Shown one piece after another: positions 50,246-57,880 of a stretch of 64,000 bases of DNA (its first letter is position 1; each line of letters opens with the position of its first letter). The notes under the pieces were generated by a model. The model was not told the origin of the DNA and searched no databases. It was given only the letters and a program-made list of their open reading frames with translations. Source of the DNA: Antarcticimicrobium sp033791545 (lineage in GTDB: Bacteria; Pseudomonadota; Alphaproteobacteria; Rhodobacterales; Rhodobacteraceae); assembly GCA_033791545.1 (NCBI GenBank), contig JASJGL010000020.1:28299-92298 (forward strand), in the 5' to 3' direction. Position numbers and translations under genes: made by a program.

Positions 50246-50286
50246 TGTGGTCGTCTCCATGTTGGGTTTTGATTTTTGTGGTGTTT

Positions 50287-51591
50287 TTATCTTGTCCCGC
50301 AGATGTCCAAGATCGCGGCGGCAATGACTTTCGTGGTGCGGTGGAGCGAGGCGATATCGACATATTCGTTGTCGCCGTGGAACCCGTCGCCAGAGGGGCC
50401 ATAGACGCAGGCATCCACCCCGGCCCCGGCGTAATGTGCGGCATCCGTCACGGCGTCAAAGCCGCGCACGTCTGGCGCGGACCCAAGGGCGGTGTGATGT
50501 TTGATCAGGGATTGCACGACCGGATGCTCTACCGGGGTATCCATCGGAGGGAAGTGCAGCCCGCCAAGTTCCCACGCGACCAGAGGCGGGTTGGCCCGGG
50601 TCCAGGGATCAAGCTCGGCAAAGGCTTTCACGAAAGCTTCGAATTCCGCTCGCACGACCTGTGATGTCTCGTTCGGCAGGAATTTGAAGTCGAGATCGAT
50701 GGTCACGCGGTCCGGTGTCATGGCCGGGTTGGTGCGAATGAGGGGCAGGCCATCCTCGCCGATCCCGACGCCACCGTGGATCACGCCGGGGTTGATCGTT
50801 GACAGCCCGGGCGGGCAGAGCGGGTGATAATTGTTCCGGCACCGCGAGGCTTCGAATTCCTTGAGCGCCGCAAGGAAGCGGGTCGCAATCTCGATCGCGT
50901 TCACGGCCGGCAACAGGCGTCCGGGAACGTCCGGTTGCGGGAAGATGTCATTGTATCTGAGCCCGGCATGACCAGAGCGGCCAATCAGGGTCACGCGCAC
51001 CCACTCAAGGCCGCCTTCGGCAGGGACCACCTTGTCCCATGTCGGTTCGGCAATGATCGCGGTTTTCGCGAGATGGCCCTGCTTGACCGCATCCATGGCA
51101 CCGAAACCGCCGGCTTCTTCGTCCACGACAGCGTGGATCGAAAGCCGCCCTTCCAGTGTGATGCCGGCCGCCTTGATCGCTTCGGCGGCCGCGATACAGG
51201 CGGCGAGCCCGGCTTTCATGTCGACGGTGCCGCGTCCGTAAATCCTGCCGTCCTTGATCTCGGCACCAAACGGATCGACCGTCCAGTTGGCGCGGTTGCC
51301 AACCGGCACCGTATCGATATGACCGCACAGGATGAGGCTTTTCTCTTCGCTGCCCGGTAGGGTCGCGACCACGTTGGGACGCCCCGGCAAAACCTCCCAC
51401 TGTTCGGTCTCAAACCCTTGGGAAGACAGTCGGTCATCGATCAGGGCTGCGACGTAGGATTCGTTGTTGAGCCCCTGTTGGGTTTCGAACTTCGGATTCA
51501 CCGAAGGGATGCGAACCAATTCCTGGGTCAGGCTCACCACACTGTCGGGGGTGGCGTCGATTTGGCTCCAAACGGTCTCAAGATCGGTCAT
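50287..51591 (-). CDS. M20-family deacylase (ArgE/DapE type)
   Basis: A 434-residue zinc amidohydrolase. Metal-site motifs: LILCGHIDTVPVGN (about 86-99), GRGTVDMKAGLAA (about 120-132) and VVDEEAGGFGAMDA with the Glu pair (about 155-168). The inserted dimerisation domain (GRSGHAGLRYND..) follows. It removes an acyl or carbamoyl group from an amino-acid nitrogen in related enzymes. Overlaps the upstream cysteine hydrolase gene by 4 nt, indicating linked steps. Confidence 0.93.
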   Translation of the reverse strand: MTDLETVWSQIDATPDSVVSLTQELVRIPSVNPKFETQQGLNNESYVAALIDDRLSSQGFETEQWEVLPGRPNVVATLPGSEEKSLILCGHIDTVPVGNRANWTVDPFGAEIKDGRIYGRGTVDMKAGLAACIAAAEAIKAAGITLEGRLSIHAVVDEEAGGFGAMDAVKQGHLAKTAIIAEPTWDKVVPAEGGLEWVRVTLIGRSGHAGLRYNDIFPQPDVPGRLLPAVNAIEIATRFLAALKEFEASRCRNNYHPLCPPGLSTINPGVIHGGVGIGEDGLPLIRTNPAMTPDRVTIDLDFKFLPNETSQVVRAEFEAFVKAFAELDPWTRANPPLVAWELGGLHFPPMDTPVEHPVVQSLIKHHTALGSAPDVRGFDAVTDAAHYAGAGVDACVYGPSGDGFHGDNEYVDIASLHRTTKVIAAAILDICGTR

Positions 51592-52232
51592 GTGGCAAGC
51601 CCCTCAAGTTCTTCGATCAACTCATCGGTCGTCATTTGACGGCAATAGCCCTTGATCGTCTGGATCGAGTTGGCCTGCCGCTCCGGCGTGTAGGTGAGGC
51701 AGGCATCGGTGATCTGGGTGACGAGATAGCCCAGATCGCAGGCATCTCGAATCGCGCTCTCTACACATTGGTCGGTGACCAGCCCGGAGATGACGAGCTG
51801 GCGCACCCCAAGGCAGCGCAGAACATAGTCGATATTTGTCGAGACAAAGACCGAGGAGGACGTCTTGGGCAGCCAGATCTCGTCCTCTCCCGGTGCCAGA
51901 CTGTCGAGAGGGCGCCCATCCCATGACCCTTTGGGCACGTTGAAGCCGGTGATCTTGTAATCGAGGCTGCGGTCGCGACCGTCCTTGGTCAGGCTTTCGA
52001 TGGTCGTATACATCACCTCAACACCGACTTGCCGAACAGCGCTGCGCAAGCGTTGCATGTTGGGAAGGGTGATGGATTCGAACGCATCGAAAAATGCGCC
52101 ATATTCTGTTTCGAACTCTTGCGGCGACAAATGTTTGAACTCGCCGCCATCCCGGCGCGCGGAGAAGTTCTGAACGTCGATGAACAAGAGCGCCGATGCG
52201 GCAGGGTCGAGGGGGACTTTGCGCGTTAGCAT
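51588..52232 (-). CDS. Isochorismatase-like cysteine hydrolase (amidase branch)
   Basis: A 214-residue protein with the complete catalytic triad. Asp is in LLFIDVQNFSA (about 20), Lys in WLPKTSSSVFVSTNIDYVL (about 123), and the nucleophile Cys in ISGLVTDQCVESAIRDA (about 158). Family members hydrolyse amides such as nicotinamide, carbamoylsarcosine, maleamate or ureidoacrylate. GGAG 5 nt upstream supports the start at 52232. It overlaps the neighbouring M20 gene by 4 nt and the upstream gene by 7 nt. Confidence 0.92.
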   Translation of the reverse strand: MLTRKVPLDPAASALLFIDVQNFSARRDGGEFKHLSPQEFETEYGAFFDAFESITLPNMQRLRSAVRQVGVEVMYTTIESLTKDGRDRSLDYKITGFNVPKGSWDGRPLDSLAPGEDEIWLPKTSSSVFVSTNIDYVLRCLGVRQLVISGLVTDQCVESAIRDACDLGYLVTQITDACLTYTPERQANSIQTIKGYCRQMTTDELIEELEGLAT

Positions 52233-52996
52233 GTTTTCTCCAGGAGGTTGCACACGGCTTGTGACAACAGATCTGCGATCTCGGTCTGGCCGTCGGTGTC
52301 ATGGATGAGGTCGTTGCGGATTTCGATCAGGCTGTGGGGCAGGCCAGAGGCCTCTCCGTGGTTTGGCACGAACCAATCTGACTGGTCGTCGATCTGATAC
52401 GGTTGGTTCAACGCGAGGCAGAGATCGGGCCGCAACAGGGAAATTTCATGCTGCAGCGCGATAGAGGTCTCGGTATCAGCGCGGCACAACAGGCCGATGT
52501 GCCAAGGGCGCTCGCCTGCCTCGGAGCGAAGGGCGGGCGTAAAGCTGTGAACCGACAGCAGCAGTTTGCGGGGCTCACCCCGGGCTGCGGTGACTGCCTG
52601 CTGATAGGGCTCAAAGATCTCGTGCACCCGGGCTTGGTGATCGTCATGCGATAGGTCTGCGTTGTCGGGAATTGTCACGCCGTCTGTGACCCGGGGAACC
52701 GCATCCGACGCGTCCGGGGGGCGGTTGCAGTCGATCACGAGACGGCTGTAGCGTTGCAGGATGGCGGGGCAGCCAAGGGTTCTGGCCATTGTGCGCGTCA
52801 CGGCTGCGGCCCCGATATCCCATCCGATATGAAGGTCGATGACATCTGCAGTGAGTCCCAGATCGCCCAATCGCTGCGGGATCTGTCGCCCGGCATGTTC
52901 ACATGTCAGCAAGATCGGTGACGTGAGATCGCGATTGACCCAGTCCACCGGGTCGGGATCGACGCCCGAAACAAGCAAAGAGCGGGGCGTCATCAT
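52226..52996 (-). CDS. N-formylglutamate-amidohydrolase-like protein (COG3931 branch)
   Basis: A 256-residue zinc hydrolase-fold protein. PILLTCEHAGRQIPQRLGDLGL holds the Glu-His metal pair. HIGWDIGAAAVTRTMARTL, IDCNRPPDASDAV and LLSVHSFTPALR carry the other expected residues. True HutG enzymes hydrolyse N-formylglutamate in histidine breakdown, but no hut genes are here, so the substrate is open. The start is uncertain: 52996 and 52993 fit relatives, and an ATG at 53041 lacks a ribosome site. First gene of the nine-gene operon; divergent from the RpiR gene. Confidence 0.85.
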   Translation of the reverse strand: MMTPRSLLVSGVDPDPVDWVNRDLTSPILLTCEHAGRQIPQRLGDLGLTADVIDLHIGWDIGAAAVTRTMARTLGCPAILQRYSRLVIDCNRPPDASDAVPRVTDGVTIPDNADLSHDDHQARVHEIFEPYQQAVTAARGEPRKLLLSVHSFTPALRSEAGERPWHIGLLCRADTETSIALQHEISLLRPDLCLALNQPYQIDDQSDWFVPNHGEASGLPHSLIEIRNDLIHDTDGQTEIADLLSQAVCNLLEKTC

Positions 52997-53148
52997 GCCG
53001 TCCCCGCACAGCGGAACGCCGGGTTTGTGGCTGTTGTACATTGGGGTGAACGGCGTTTTTTCATGCGAACCAGCATTGAATGTTTTCTTTCATAGTCAAC
53101 GAATCTTTTGACATTGACAGATTTCATTCACGAACGCTTGATGCTTGT

Positions 53149-54018
53149 ATGGAAATTCGCCAAAGAATCGAGCAGCTCGCGAAGGAGTTCACGACTGCCG
53201 AACGCACGATCGCCTCGGTCTTGATGGCCGACTATCCGTTTGCCGGTCTGCAATCGATCCAGGATTTTGCGAAGACGGCCCAGGCCTCGGGGCCGACGGT
53301 CTCGCGCTTTGTGGCCAAGCTTGGGTTTCACGGATACCACGCCTTTCAGCAGGCCCTGATCGGCGAGCTCAAGGAAGGTCAGAAATCGCCTGTCCAGCTG
53401 ATGGCGACCCGTACGCCGTTTGCAGATGCGTGGTTCTGCGATTTCATGCGCCGCGCCGAGGCGTTGATGCTTGAAGTGGGGAATTCGATTTCCGAAGCCC
53501 AGTTCGAGCGCGTGTGCGACATGCTGAGCGCGAAAGGCCCCACGTTGTTCATGGTCGGCGGGCGGATGTCCGATGCGCTTGCCCAATATATGGGGCGTCA
53601 CCTGCGCCAGTTTCGCCCCAAATTGCATAACCTACCGTCCGACTCGGAGGCCTGGCCGGCCTATATCGGGGAAATGCGAAAGGGCGATATTCTGCTGATC
53701 GTGGACTTTCGCCGATACCAGCCGAATCTGAAACGTCTCGCCCAGCAGGCGGCCACGAAAAAGGGCGTCCGGATCATCCTGATCACCGACAAATGGATTT
53801 CACCAATCGCGAAAAACGCCTCTGAGGTTCTGGCTGTGCCCACCGACAACGGGACATTCTGGGACAGCTATTCAGGCGCGCTCTCCGTGATGGAGGCGAT
53901 CATGACACGGGTTGCCGAAACCGATTTGGACCTAACCCGCAAAAGGATCGAACAGTGGGACGAGACGCGACAGACTCTGATCGATCCGAGCAACCTTGGA
54001 CAGGAGACGGAGAGTTGA
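53149..54018 (+). CDS. RpiR/MurR-family transcriptional regulator
   Basis: A 289-residue regulator. The N-terminal HTH_6 domain (about residues 1-77) contains LQSIQDFAKTAQASGPTVSRFVAKLGFHGYHAFQ. The C-terminal SIS domain (about 110-260) contains TLFMVGGRMSDALAQYMGRHL and KGDILLIVDFRRYQPNL. SIS domains usually sense phosphosugars, but RpiR proteins beside amino-acid and amide clusters are common. The start is uncertain (53149 by homology, no strong ribosome site; 53080 also possible). TTGACA occurs at about 53112 upstream. It overlaps the next gene and is divergent from the nine-gene operon it probably controls. Confidence 0.9.
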   Translation: MEIRQRIEQLAKEFTTAERTIASVLMADYPFAGLQSIQDFAKTAQASGPTVSRFVAKLGFHGYHAFQQALIGELKEGQKSPVQLMATRTPFADAWFCDFMRRAEALMLEVGNSISEAQFERVCDMLSAKGPTLFMVGGRMSDALAQYMGRHLRQFRPKLHNLPSDSEAWPAYIGEMRKGDILLIVDFRRYQPNLKRLAQQAATKKGVRIILITDKWISPIAKNASEVLAVPTDNGTFWDSYSGALSVMEAIMTRVAETDLDLTRKRIEQWDETRQTLIDPSNLGQETES

Positions 54019-55319
54019 ACGAAGCTTTGCTTTTCGCGGCGACCAGCGACGTTTCCGGTAAGGTGCGAGGCAAGGCGTTTCCGCTTTCTGCGTTGGAAAA
54101 ACGGCTGGGGAAAGGGATTGGCTGGACCCCTACGAATGTGATGATTTCCTGTTTCGATGGCATCGCGGAAGGCCCGTTCGGCTCGCTCGGGGATCTTGTT
54201 CTCATCCCGGATCCGAACACCCGTATCGATCTTGATCTGGGGCAGGTGATAGAGCGCGTGATGTTGGGCGACATCCGTGAATTAGACGGCACGGCGTGGT
54301 CCTGTTGCACGCGGTCCATCTTGAAGGCCGCGATCGCACGGTTGAACGCGCTGACCGGGTTGCAGCTGAATGTGGCATTCGAACATGAATTCCAGCTCGT
54401 CGGGGCGCCAGATGCTGCGGGCGAGGCTTTTAGCCTGCAAGGCTTCTCTCATCGCCGACAGCTTGGCGAGCGGATCATGGGGGCGCTGCGGGACGCCGGA
54501 ATGCAGCCCGATACCTTCATGCGCGAATTCGGGGCGGATCAATACGAAGTCACGATAGATCCCAAGGAGGCCTTGCGCGCCGCGGATGAGGCGGCGCTGC
54601 TGCGCGAGATTGTTCGGCTTGTCGCGCGGGCCGAGGGGCAACAGGCGAGCTTTTCCCCGATCCGGGAGCCGGCGGGGGTCGGCAACGGTGTTCATATCCA
54701 CTTCAGTTTCGCAACCGACGATGGCCGCCCGGCCACATGGGATCCGGCAGGCCCAAACGCATTGTCAGAGCCGGCCTCTGCCTTTGCCGCCGGGATTTTG
54801 AAATACCTTCCAACGCTGGTTGCGTTCACCGCGCCCTCCGAAATTTCCTATCTTCGCCTGACGCCACATCGGTGGAGCGCCGCCTACAACAATCTGGGCG
54901 ACCGGGATCGCGAATCCGCGCTGCGTATCTGCCCGGTGACCGCGCAAGACCCCGAGGGCATCGCGAAACAGTTCAACATGGAATATCGTGCGGCGGATGC
55001 TGCGGCTTCGCCCTATCTGGCGCTTGCCGCACTTGTTCATGCCGGATGTCAGGGGATCGAAGAGGCGCTGGCATGCCCCGCCGCAACGCAAGAGGATCTT
55101 TCGGTTTTGCCGCCCGAGGCTCTGGCTGCGCGCGGGATCGAGCGGCTTCCGGAAACCTTGGAGCAAGCGCTGTCGCGGCTTGAACGGGACGAGACCGTGC
55201 GCGGTTGGTTCGCCCCGGTGTTTTCAGAGGTGTATCTGGCCCATAAGCGGGGCGAACTCGCGGAACTTGAAGGCCGTGATCCCGCTGCCCGGTGCCGGGC
55301 CTACCTCAAAGTCTATTAG
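54015..55319 (+). CDS. Glutamine-synthetase-like ligase (gamma-glutamylamide synthetase type)
   Basis: A 434-residue GS-family protein. A degenerate N-terminal beta-grasp domain (SDVSGKVRGKAFPLSALE) precedes a complete catalytic domain: AFEHEFQLVG, FGADQYEVTIDP, GNGVHIHFSF, LRLTPHRWSAAYNNLGDR and MEYRAADAAASPYLALAALVHAG. It is shorter than GlnA and closer in style to PuuA/GmaS-type enzymes that ligate glutamate to amines. The start is taken as TTG at 54015 (GGAG 8 nt upstream), overlapping the RpiR stop; an ATG at 53955 would overlap by 64 nt. Probably part of the same catabolic regulon. Confidence 0.87.
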   Translation: MNEALLFAATSDVSGKVRGKAFPLSALEKRLGKGIGWTPTNVMISCFDGIAEGPFGSLGDLVLIPDPNTRIDLDLGQVIERVMLGDIRELDGTAWSCCTRSILKAAIARLNALTGLQLNVAFEHEFQLVGAPDAAGEAFSLQGFSHRRQLGERIMGALRDAGMQPDTFMREFGADQYEVTIDPKEALRAADEAALLREIVRLVARAEGQQASFSPIREPAGVGNGVHIHFSFATDDGRPATWDPAGPNALSEPASAFAAGILKYLPTLVAFTAPSEISYLRLTPHRWSAAYNNLGDRDRESALRICPVTAQDPEGIAKQFNMEYRAADAAASPYLALAALVHAGCQGIEEALACPAATQEDLSVLPPEALAARGIERLPETLEQALSRLERDETVRGWFAPVFSEVYLAHKRGELAELEGRDPAARCRAYLKVY

Positions 55320-55433
55320 CGATTGGCCCGGCCGAGACGGACAGGGTGCGCGCCTGCAAGCCGGAGGTCTGCGACCAAGGCTGATCGTTGCGGAATGCCT
55401 ATTTGCGCCAGGGCGCGGGATTTCCCTGTCGGC

Positions 55434-56213
55434 TCAGGCGGCTGGCAGGTTGGGGTCGGGGGCGCGCAGCGGGGTGGCGGTTGCGAAGCCCTTCGCGACA
55501 ACGCTGATATCATTCGCGCTCACGGCAATGGAGAATCCTTCCTTGATCCGTCGGCGGGCGTCGACCTCGTCGCCGGTAAAGATCCCGCAGGGGAGCCCGG
55601 CGGCGGCGGCAACCTCGCGCACATGGGTTAGCGCGGCCTCGTAGGCGGGGCTGGGGACAGGGAATTCGCCCATCGACAGCGCTAGATCGCCGGTGCCGAT
55701 GAAAAGGAAATCCAATCCGGGAACCGCCGCGATCTGTTCGGCATTCTCGAGCGCTGCGCGGGTTTCGATCATCACGCCGACCACGGTCTGGGCGCGCGAT
55801 TCCATATAGTAGCGGGCAAAATCGGACTTCAACGGCCGGATGCCGCCGCCGGAGCGGCGCCCCTCGGGGGCGAAGCGGGCAGCCGCGACAAAGGCAAGCG
55901 CTTGATCCGCGGTCTCGACCATGGGCGCCAGAACGCCGATGGCGCCGGCATCCAGCGCCGAGGTGACCGCAGGCGCGCCCAGATCGGCGGTGCGGATCAG
56001 CAGCGGAACCCGCCCTTCCAGCTGGCCGGCGGTCCATTCCAGCCCCTCGCGGGACCACAGCCCGTGCTGCGCGTCCAGCATGATGGCCTGCGGCCCTGCC
56101 GCTGCCGCGATTTCCACCAGCGCGGGGGAACCGGTGGAGAACCAGAACAATTCGACCGGCTCACCGGCCTGAAGATGCGACCGCAATTGGTCGGCGGCAA
56201 TGTCACTCATCAC
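55434..56213 (-). CDS. HpcH/HpaI-family aldolase
   Basis: A 259-residue TIM-barrel class II pyruvate aldolase/citrate-lyase-like protein. AIMLDAQHGLWSREGLEW (substrate/metal loop), PLLIRTADLGAPAVTSALDAGAIGVLAPMVE, GVMIETRAALENAEQI (metal-binding Glu) and FLFIGTGDLALSMG are all present. It cleaves or forms 2-keto-hydroxy acids in aromatic or sugar-acid breakdown. Starts at ATGATG, overlapping the GntR gene end by about 10 nt, so both are co-expressed. Confidence 0.91.
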   Translation of the reverse strand: MMSDIAADQLRSHLQAGEPVELFWFSTGSPALVEIAAAAGPQAIMLDAQHGLWSREGLEWTAGQLEGRVPLLIRTADLGAPAVTSALDAGAIGVLAPMVETADQALAFVAAARFAPEGRRSGGGIRPLKSDFARYYMESRAQTVVGVMIETRAALENAEQIAAVPGLDFLFIGTGDLALSMGEFPVPSPAYEAALTHVREVAAAAGLPCGIFTGDEVDARRRIKEGFSIAVSANDISVVAKGFATATPLRAPDPNLPAA

Positions 56214-56925
56214 TGGGGGCTCCCGGTTGTTCGTCTTGTTTGGCGGCGCGAGGCCTGCCGAAATAGCTCGTCTCGGCCTCGTGCATGAAGGCGGCCATGC
56301 GATCGTGCGCCGCCATTGCGTCGCGTCGTTCGAAGGCGTTGAGCAGGAAGGTCAGCCCGTCGAGCACCACCTGTTGGGTCTCGGGCGCAACCAGCGTGTC
56401 GCGGCGCACCACATGGGCCTGATCGGCGAACCGCAGGATCGTCGCGGCAAGGCGCCGATTGCGCAGGGCGGCGATCCAGGTTTCGCGGAACAGAATATTT
56501 GCCTCGCTCAGGGCCTCGGCATCGCCCTTGGCGACCGCCTCGCGGGCAAGCGCCACGGCGGCGCGCAGGCGCTCCAGCCCGGCATCGTCCAGATCGTAAG
56601 TGGCATTCGCCACCGCACGCGGTTCCAGCAATTTGCGCACCTCGAAGATGTTGGCGACATCCTCGGCAGTCAGATCGGGCAGGGCGAATCCGCGGGTGGT
56701 GCCGACGAGATGGCCCTCGATGGTCAGTTGCAGCAGCGCCTCGCGGACCGGCATGCGAGAGACCCCTGCGGCCTTGGCGATGTCGACATCGACCAATTTT
56801 TCATCGACGCCGATTTCGCCGTGCCGAAGTTTGTCGCGTAGGTCCTGATAGATCTGCCGCCGCAGGCTTTGGCCGCGGTTGGCACCTTCGATCGGGCGGA
56901 TCCTTTCAAAGTCGGGCGCTGTCAT
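56203..56925 (-). CDS. GntR-family regulator, FCD (FadR) type
   Basis: A 240-residue regulator. The winged HTH (about residues 25-85) contains KLVDVDIAKAAGVSRMPVREALLQLTIEGHL. The all-helical FCD ligand domain (about 90-220) contains IFEVRKLLEPRAVANATYDL and RFADQAHVVRRDTLV; FCD regulators bind small organic acids. It probably controls the downstream aldolase and perhaps the divergent solute-transport genes. The gene lies in a 220-nt AT-richer control region shared with 57149. Confidence 0.92.
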   Translation of the reverse strand: MTAPDFERIRPIEGANRGQSLRRQIYQDLRDKLRHGEIGVDEKLVDVDIAKAAGVSRMPVREALLQLTIEGHLVGTTRGFALPDLTAEDVANIFEVRKLLEPRAVANATYDLDDAGLERLRAAVALAREAVAKGDAEALSEANILFRETWIAALRNRRLAATILRFADQAHVVRRDTLVAPETQQVVLDGLTFLLNAFERRDAMAAHDRMAAFMHEAETSYFGRPRAAKQDEQPGAPSDE

Positions 56926-57082
56926 GCCGTATTTTTCCTCGAAAACAGTATCCTATTATGCACCGCGTGTTTCCTCCGGCTGGAGTGATGTCGAACCGTC
57001 TATCTGAGTAATATGGCGGTTTTTCAGGATAATACAGCAAAATCTCTGTTGGGGAAGGTGGATTCTGGCTGTCTATTTAAAC

Positions 57083-57110
57083 TTGACATGGTGGGAATCC
57101 CCGATAGCCT
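57083..57110 (+). promoter_or_regulatory. Candidate promoter before the 57149 gene
   Basis: TTGACA (57083-57088) is followed after 16 nt by TAGCCT (57105-57110), 38 nt before the ATG at 57149. The -35 box is perfect and the -10 box matches at only three positions, so this is a tentative call. Confidence 0.35.
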
Positions 57111-57148
57111 CGCCTTAACTGGATACTGTTTGGAGCGTGTGATCTGTC

Positions 57149-57814
57149 ATGTGGGGTCTTGAGCTGAGTTTCTCCGGCCAATCGGCTGAACTGCCCGGAT
57201 GGCTTGCCCAACACGGGGCGGCGCTGGCCACGTTGCCCGCAGTGACCCTGTGCGAGTCTTTCGCGCCGATCGGGGATCTTGGCGCGGCGGCACGGTTCCA
57301 TGACGCTGATGTGCCAGCAGCGATGATTGTTCTGGGCTTTGCCGAGAGGGCCGATCTGTCGGCCGTGCTTGATGCTCCAGTCCTTCGGGCGGCGCTGGCC
57401 GCGCTGCCCGAAGGACTGGAGGCCACGGCGGGCTGTTTTCGCCGCCACCGCACCCCGCTGCCCGGCGATGATGAGAGCCGGGGCGGCGCGGTCAGCTATG
57501 TGGTGCGCTACCGACTGCCCTGTGACGACGCCCCGGGTTTTGTCGCCGAATATCTGGCAGGCCATCTGCCGATTCAGGCGGATTTCCCCGGCATTCGCCG
57601 CGTTCTGGGTTTTGATCCGATCGAGGGGTGTCCGCAGGGGGCAGCGCCCGCCGGCTACTTGGTGGGAAACGAAGTGAGTTTCGATGATGTCGAGGCGTTT
57701 TGCGTCGCAATGGAGAGTTCGGTGCTTGATCGACTGCGGGTGCATTCCGGGGCGCTGCCGCCGCGAGAGGGGCTGTGTACGCATCATCTTATGAAAAGAC
57801 GACTGCTCAAATGA
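57149..57814 (+). CDS. Unrecognised protein, possible two-module dimeric alpha/beta barrel (EthD-like second half)
   Basis: A 221-residue cytoplasmic-looking protein without signal peptide or membrane helix. I do not recognise a family for the whole. The second half, YVVRYRLPCDDAPGFVAEYL then LPIQADFPGIRRVLGFDP, resembles the strand-helix-strand layout of EthD/ABM-type proteins, with the family His of AGHLP. The first half (GLELSFSGQSAELPGWLAQ...VTLCESFAP) could be a degenerate copy of the same fold. It lies between the GntR regulator and the solute-transport operon, in the direction of the latter with a 66-nt gap. Confidence 0.6.
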   Translation: MWGLELSFSGQSAELPGWLAQHGAALATLPAVTLCESFAPIGDLGAAARFHDADVPAAMIVLGFAERADLSAVLDAPVLRAALAALPEGLEATAGCFRRHRTPLPGDDESRGGAVSYVVRYRLPCDDAPGFVAEYLAGHLPIQADFPGIRRVLGFDPIEGCPQGAAPAGYLVGNEVSFDDVEAFCVAMESSVLDRLRVHSGALPPREGLCTHHLMKRRLLK

Positions 57815-57880
57815 CACGGGCGATACCGTGACACCGGCCAACGTAATGCCGGTGATCAACATGACAGGGAGATACTAAAA

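Noticed and set aside
52226..52996. Histidine-degradation gene hutG
   Set aside because: No hutH, hutU or hutI nearby, and the CEHAG-type motif fits the broader COG3931 branch better.
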